The notes under the pieces: generated by a model | The model's database searches: none | What the model saw: only the letters and a program-made list of their open reading frames with translations | Told to the model about the DNA's origin: nothing | Source: Terriglobia bacterium | Lineage (GTDB): Bacteria; Acidobacteriota; Terriglobia; Terriglobales; Acidobacteriaceae | Assembly: GCA_020073105.1 (NCBI GenBank) | Contig: JAIQFW010000007.1 | Location: 1 to 42,703, forward strand | Direction of reading: 5' to 3' | DNA length: 42,703 nt | Part shown: piece after piece, positions 39,757 to 42,703 of the stretch | Layout of the letters: each line of letters starts with the position of its first letter | How positions within the stretch are numbered: the stretch's first letter is position 1 | Program-made: the position numbers and the translations under genes

Positions 39757-40758
39757 ATGGACGTCGTTGCTCTCACGCGTCAGCTTGTCGACATCGAATC
39801 GATCACCGGCAATGAAGGCCCGGTGGGCGACTTCCTCCGCCGCGAATTAACCCGGCTCGGGTATCGCGCCGGCCGCGTCCCGGTCGATGGCGAACGCCGC
39901 AATATTTTTGCGGTGTGTCCGGAAGAGCCCAAGCCGGCAGTCGTGTTCTCCACCCACATGGATACAGTCCCGCCATTCATTCCTTCTTCGGAAGATGCCA
40001 CTCGCGTTTATGGCCGCGGCTCCTGCGATGCCAAAGGAATCATCGCCGCCCAGATCGCAGCCGCCGAGCGCTTGCGCCGGGAGGGCGTGTACGTCGGGCT
40101 GCTCTTCCTGGTGGGTGAGGAGAAGGACAGCCTCGGAGCGAAAGTGGCCAACCAGCAGTCCCCTGGCTGCAGATTCCTGATCAACGGTGAACCAACGGAG
40201 AATCGTCTGGCCTCAGCATCCAAAGGAACACTGCGGGTGGAGATCACTGCCCAGGGCCGCATGGCGCACTCCGCATACCCGGAACTGGGCGAATCCGCGA
40301 TCGACAAACTCCTGGAGGCGTTGCGGCGGCTGCAATCCATGACGCTGCCCAGTGCAGACGACATCGGCCCCTGCACCCTGAACATCGGCGTGATCGAAGG
40401 CGGCCGCGCCCCTAACGTGATTCCGGATCACGCCCGGGCACAGTTGTTGTATCGCCTGGCCGGCCCGTCGGACGATTTGAGGAGAGAGATCGAGCAGGCC
40501 GTCTCGGGCTTGGCGACAGCCGAGTTTGTTCTGGAAATTCCCATGGTGCGGCTGCGTACTTTGGACGGCTTGCCCACCATGGTTGCCGCCTTCACTACGG
40601 ACATTCCGTGGCTCGGCAACTGGGGCGAACCGCTGCTGGTGGGGCCGGGATCGATCCATGTGGCGCACACCGATGGCGAGTACATCGAGAAGACGCAACT
40701 GAAGGATGCTGTCGACCTGTATTGCGTGATCGCCAAGCGGTTGGTGCAGACAAACTAA
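39757..40758 (+). CDS. M20-family zinc amidohydrolase/peptidase
   Basis: A 333-aa member of the ArgE/DapE/LysK/carboxypeptidase G2 family. Zinc ligands are His67 (STHMDTVPP, with the assisting Asp69), Asp91 (GRGSCDAKG), the Glu pair 121/122 (VGEEKDS, catalytic base plus ligand), Glu in INGEPTEN and a C-terminal His (HVAHTDGEYI). A dimerisation domain with KGTLRVEITAQGRMAHSAYPELGESAI is inserted. The relatively short length and cleft wording recall acetylornithine/LysW-type deacetylases, but no arg or lys genes are adjacent, so the substrate stays open. Confidence 0.9.
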   Translation: MDVVALTRQLVDIESITGNEGPVGDFLRRELTRLGYRAGRVPVDGERRNIFAVCPEEPKPAVVFSTHMDTVPPFIPSSEDATRVYGRGSCDAKGIIAAQIAAAERLRREGVYVGLLFLVGEEKDSLGAKVANQQSPGCRFLINGEPTENRLASASKGTLRVEITAQGRMAHSAYPELGESAIDKLLEALRRLQSMTLPSADDIGPCTLNIGVIEGGRAPNVIPDHARAQLLYRLAGPSDDLRREIEQAVSGLATAEFVLEIPMVRLRTLDGLPTMVAAFTTDIPWLGNWGEPLLVGPGSIHVAHTDGEYIEKTQLKDAVDLYCVIAKRLVQTN

Positions 40759-40813
40759 TGCCAAATAGCGCTGTGGACGAGGTATTAGTAGAGTGGAACT
40801 TGGCGGTCTCCGC

Positions 40814-41047
40814 ATGAAAACCAAGGTCACGATAAAACCGGAAGCCACATTACTTCGTGAGGCGCGTGAGCTAGCCGCCCAGGAGGGCATGTCCATCAAC
40901 GCCCTGCTGGCCATGTGCCTGGAGCACGTTGTGAACAATCGTCTGCCTTACGCGTGTGCACGCAGACGGGCATTGGCACGGCTGCGCAAAGGCCTGGATT
41001 TGCACTGGACGCCTCAACGCTCCCGCGACGAACTTCACGAGCGATAA
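40814..41047 (+). CDS. Orphan VapB-like antitoxin
   Basis: A 77-aa protein. MKTKVTIKPEATLLREARELAAQEGMSINALLAMCLEHVV is a ribbon-helix-helix N-terminus, and ARRRALARLRKGLDLHWTPQRSRDELHER is the tail found in VapB-type antitoxins that precede a PIN toxin. The ATG at 40814 is preferred to the frame extension at 40793. A toxin gene should overlap its end; instead only a short PIN-like stub follows (41037-41072) before the next gene converges. It could still act as a stray DNA-binding protein or protect against related toxins. Confidence 0.75.
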   Translation: MKTKVTIKPEATLLREARELAAQEGMSINALLAMCLEHVVNNRLPYACARRRALARLRKGLDLHWTPQRSRDELHER

Positions 41048-41072
41048 GTACGTCGTCGACACGACGCAGTTT
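41037..41072 (+). pseudogene. Possible N-terminal stub of a VapC PIN toxin
   Basis: Overlapping the antitoxin stop, one frame reads SDKYVVDTTQF, the usual opening of a PIN toxin (first catalytic Asp in VVDT). The expected start codon position is ACG (41037-41039); a T there would give ATGAGCGATAAG while leaving the antitoxin His codon synonymous. PIN similarity stops within about 12 residues, where the convergent gene ending at 41073 begins. The stub is short, so chance resemblance is possible. Confidence 0.4.
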
Positions 41073-41825
41073 TCAGATGACGTTGGGTTTCCGACAAATC
41101 GCCGAGAGCGCCTGAAGCTGAATGAGCATGAGCCACGTGCTAAGCCAGCTAAGGAAACCAGCAGTTGCAACAATCACCTCGTGGTCGTCGCGGAACACGA
41201 GGCCCACAATGCAGGCATAGAACGAGCCGTGCGACAGGGCATTACGGATTCGGCGCACGTAGTCGGAGTTCAGTAACTTCCTAACCCGCCCCGAGCAAGG
41301 TCCGCCCGCTCGAGCGCTTTCGGTGATCAGGTCGTTGAGGGCTCCTTCTCGCATATATACCAGCGCGATGTACAGGCGTAGCACGAGAGACCCGTGAACC
41401 GTCATTTGGACCCTCAGCGGCAGAGGGAGAACAACGTCCGCATGGAAAGGGGCTACCGGATCTCCATCCTTGCGTGAGTCGAGACTGCTGGCAAGCGCAA
41501 ACCAGAACACACCGCTGGACAGTTGCTGTATTCCCTGTTCCGCCGGCAGAGGCACGCCAAGCAATTCTGCAAGGAGCTCTTCCCCAGTGAGGCGGCTTGC
41601 CAGGTCGTCGAGAACGGCGCGACAGTCGCGGAATTGCCGACGGGTAAGGTCGTCGTTCAGGGTCTCCCGAAGAATGTCGAGGTCAGCGTCGGGAATGGGC
41701 ATATCCCCGGGCAACTGCGAGATATGCAGTCCGAGCGGTGGACCTTCTTTCGGCACGCCGTACTCAGCATAGAAACGTCGGAGCAGGTCGCCGACCTTGT
41801 CTTCGGAGGCATTCATGCCGGGCAT
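41073..41825 (-). CDS. HEPN-like protein, unknown function
   Basis: About 250 aa, mostly helical. Near the C-terminus RRIRNALSHGSFYACIVGLVFRDD contains an R-x4-H motif with Asn right after the Arg (Arg194, Asn195, His199), the signature of HEPN-type ribonucleases and HEPN antiphage or toxin proteins. The sequence after it (GxF...GlvFrDd) is of the kind seen in several HEPN families. The first half is acidic-helical with no motif I know. Start could be the ATG at 41825 or 41816 or a GTG at 41834; no clear Shine-Dalgarno. It lies between two toxin-antitoxin loci. HEPN membership is inferred from this motif only. Confidence 0.6.
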   Translation of the reverse strand: MPGMNASEDKVGDLLRRFYAEYGVPKEGPPLGLHISQLPGDMPIPDADLDILRETLNDDLTRRQFRDCRAVLDDLASRLTGEELLAELLGVPLPAEQGIQQLSSGVFWFALASSLDSRKDGDPVAPFHADVVLPLPLRVQMTVHGSLVLRLYIALVYMREGALNDLITESARAGGPCSGRVRKLLNSDYVRRIRNALSHGSFYACIVGLVFRDDHEVIVATAGFLSWLSTWLMLIQLQALSAICRKPNVI

Positions 41826-41888
41826 AGTGAGCACTTCTAGCCTAGCACCAAGAGGAGCTTGGGGCCTTGGGGCTCCTCCAGCTGTTTC

Positions 41889-41938
41889 TTGAGAGGCTTC
41901 AGATTTTATAGTATTCTTGTAGCACCTAAAAAGGTGCT
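41889..41938 (+). promoter_or_regulatory. Promoter and palindromic operator of the Phd/RelE pair
   Basis: TTGAGA (41889-41894) and TATTCT (41912-41917) are 17 bases apart. Directly after, AGCACCT-AAAA-AGGTGCT (41921-41938) is a perfect 7-bp inverted repeat that would cover the transcription start. The antitoxin ATG follows at 41954 with AGAGGA upstream. The layout fits autorepression by the antitoxin. Confidence 0.55.
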
Positions 41939-41953
41939 CAGAGGACTAGCCCC

Positions 41954-42244
41954 ATGCTTGACATCACCAGTGATATTCAATCGCTGACGACGTTCCGCCG
42001 CCGGTCCGGCGATTTCATGAAGCAGCTAAAGAAGAGCAAGCGTCCGGTAGTGCTTACTGTGAAGGGCAAAGCTGCAGCTATTGTGCAGGATGCCGAAGCC
42101 TATCAGCGTCTACTCGATATTGCTGCGCACGCCGATGCCGAGGAAGGCATCCGGCAGGGTCTCAAGGATGCGAAAGAAGGAAAGGTTCGGACGGCAAAAG
42201 AGTTTTTCGCCGAGTTCGAAGCCAAACATGGCATACGTCGTTAA
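41954..42244 (+). CDS. Phd/YefM-family antitoxin
   Basis: A 96-aa antitoxin. TTFRRRSGDFMKQLKKSKRPVVLTVKGKAAAIVQDAEAYQRLLD is the Phd/YefM dimerisation and DNA-binding fold (strand with 'PvvLTvkGkaaaIvqd'). The C-terminal part (EEGIRQGLKDAKEGKVRTAKEFFAEF) is the segment that wraps the toxin. It overlaps the toxin gene by 17 bases. The palindrome at 41921-41938 is the probable operator. Unlike the upstream antitoxin this pair is intact. Confidence 0.92.
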   Translation: MLDITSDIQSLTTFRRRSGDFMKQLKKSKRPVVLTVKGKAAAIVQDAEAYQRLLDIAAHADAEEGIRQGLKDAKEGKVRTAKEFFAEFEAKHGIRR

Positions 42245-42548
42245 CATCACTTCCCGCGCCGAGCGCGACCTTGCCAGCCTATACGAAGAGATCAACGCTG
42301 AGTATTCTGACGCCGCCTTGAAATGGTACCGGAACCTCAAACAGGCGATCTTGACTCTGGACCAACAGCCGAACCGATGCCCTCTGACGCGCAAGCGTGA
42401 CAAACTGAGGCACCTGCTCTACGGCAACAAGCCTGACATTTATCGTGTGATCTACCGGGTACGGGAGAAACAGAAGCAGGTTGACGTGCTCCACATCCGC
42501 CACGGTGCAAGGCGGAAGTTCAAGGCATCCGACGTCGCCGGCTCCTAG
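42228..42548 (+). CDS. RelE/ParE-superfamily toxin
   Basis: A 106-aa toxin: YVVNITSRAERDLASLYEEINA, then ALKWYRNLKQAILTLDQQPNRCPLT, LRHLLYGNKPDIYRVIYRV and VDVLHIRHGARRKF. The central basic strand and the C-terminal IRHGARR are typical for RelE/ParE folds; the [FY]RVIYRV...VLHIRHG wording is closest to the ParE/RelE group that pairs with Phd-type antitoxins. Whether it cuts mRNA on the ribosome or poisons gyrase cannot be told. The start is the ATG at 42228 inside the antitoxin end, giving translational coupling. Confidence 0.92.
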   Translation: MAYVVNITSRAERDLASLYEEINAEYSDAALKWYRNLKQAILTLDQQPNRCPLTRKRDKLRHLLYGNKPDIYRVIYRVREKQKQVDVLHIRHGARRKFKASDVAGS

Positions 42549-42551
42549 TTC

Positions 42552-42565
42552 CCAGTTCTCGGTTC
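42552..42565. repeat. 'ccagttctcggttc' repeat, copy 2
   Basis: An exact 14-base copy of 135-148, again between genes, directly after the RelE toxin stop and flanked by similar tagttccc / tctcccc wording. Confidence 0.5.
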
Positions 42566-42594
42566 TCCCCCAGCGGAACAGTTACACTAAGACG

Positions 42595-42703
42595 ATGCCC
42601 TCCTCCCTCAACTCGCTCTCCAAGGCCTCTTCCGCCTATTTGCGCTCCGCCATGCACCAACCCATCCGATGGCACGAGTGGGGCGAGGAAGCCTTCGCGG
42701 CGG
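42595..42703 (+). CDS. YyaL/DUF255 thioredoxin-domain protein (5' part only)
   Basis: An ATG at 42595 opens a frame to the window edge (36 codons): MPSSLNSLSKASSAYLRSAM, then HQPIRWHEWGEEAFAA. The pattern N-x-L-...-SxYLR...P(I/V)xWxxWGEEAF is the N-terminus of the DUF255/YyaL (SPATA20-like) family, in which a thioredoxin fold precedes a glycosidase-like helical domain. The gene continues beyond the window. Function of the family is not established. Confidence 0.75.
   Translation, partial: MPSSLNSLSKASSAYLRSAMHQPIRWHEWGEEAFAA

Overview
The window looks like chromosomal DNA of an Acidobacteriota bacterium (Terriglobia / Koribacter-like). This is inferred from lineage-typical families: two secreted proteins of the 'VWFA-related Acidobacterial' type, a very large Oar-like TonB-dependent receptor with an N-terminal carboxypeptidase-regulatory domain, a DUF1684 protein, a FecR/DUF6600-type Trp-rich secreted protein, and intergenic palindromic repeats of kinds common in this phylum. 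The DNA is GC-rich and densely coded, with genes on both strands. No rRNA, CRISPR array, phage block or transposase was seen.

Layout. 0-5 kb: TypA/BipA GTPase, a gamma-glutamylcyclotransferase-like gene overlapping a frameshifted membrane-anchored gene, a small zinc-ribbon protein, L-lactate dehydrogenase, an RRM RNA-binding protein, tRNA-Arg(CCG) with its own promoter and a duplicated 3' end, and a 7Fe-type ferredoxin. 5-12 kb: a VapBC toxin-antitoxin pair, an aconitase-superfamily enzyme with the swivel domain at the N-terminus, a secreted metallo-beta-lactamase-fold protein, DUF1684, a secreted cupin, an inositol-monophosphatase-family enzyme and an Hfq/Sm-like protein. 12-20 kb: TonB receptor, VWFA protein, a fused MoaD-MoaE molybdopterin synthase and the FecR/DUF6600 protein. 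20-26 kb: Lon protease, with an inverted repeat matching the HspR (HAIR) operator directly in front of it, a small secreted protein, a Tat-exported hemerythrin, prephenate dehydratase, a GNAT acetyltransferase and a membrane-anchored unknown.

26.4-30.4 kb is the most distinctive accessory block. An 836-aa protein carries two complete DNA-methyltransferase cores and converges, with a 20-bp tail-to-tail overlap, on a gene for an HNH nuclease with an additional zinc-binding module and an unrecognised beta-rich N-terminal region. I read this as a candidate two-gene restriction-modification system bordered by REP-like hairpins. 30.4-41 kb is mostly housekeeping: VOC protein, a histidine kinase/response regulator pair, a fatty-acid desaturase, a beta-hydroxyacid dehydrogenase, an UlaG-like hydrolase, glycerate kinase, a second VWFA protein, an alpha/beta hydrolase and an M20 amidohydrolase. 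40.8-42.6 kb is a small toxin-antitoxin neighbourhood: an orphan VapB-like antitoxin followed by what looks like the stub of its VapC, a HEPN-like protein and a Phd/RelE pair with a palindromic operator. The window ends in the start of a YyaL/DUF255 thioredoxin-domain gene.

All calls come from reading the sequence and recalled family motifs; no searches were run. Where the first possible start is GTG/TTG and a better supported start lies downstream, the downstream start is used.
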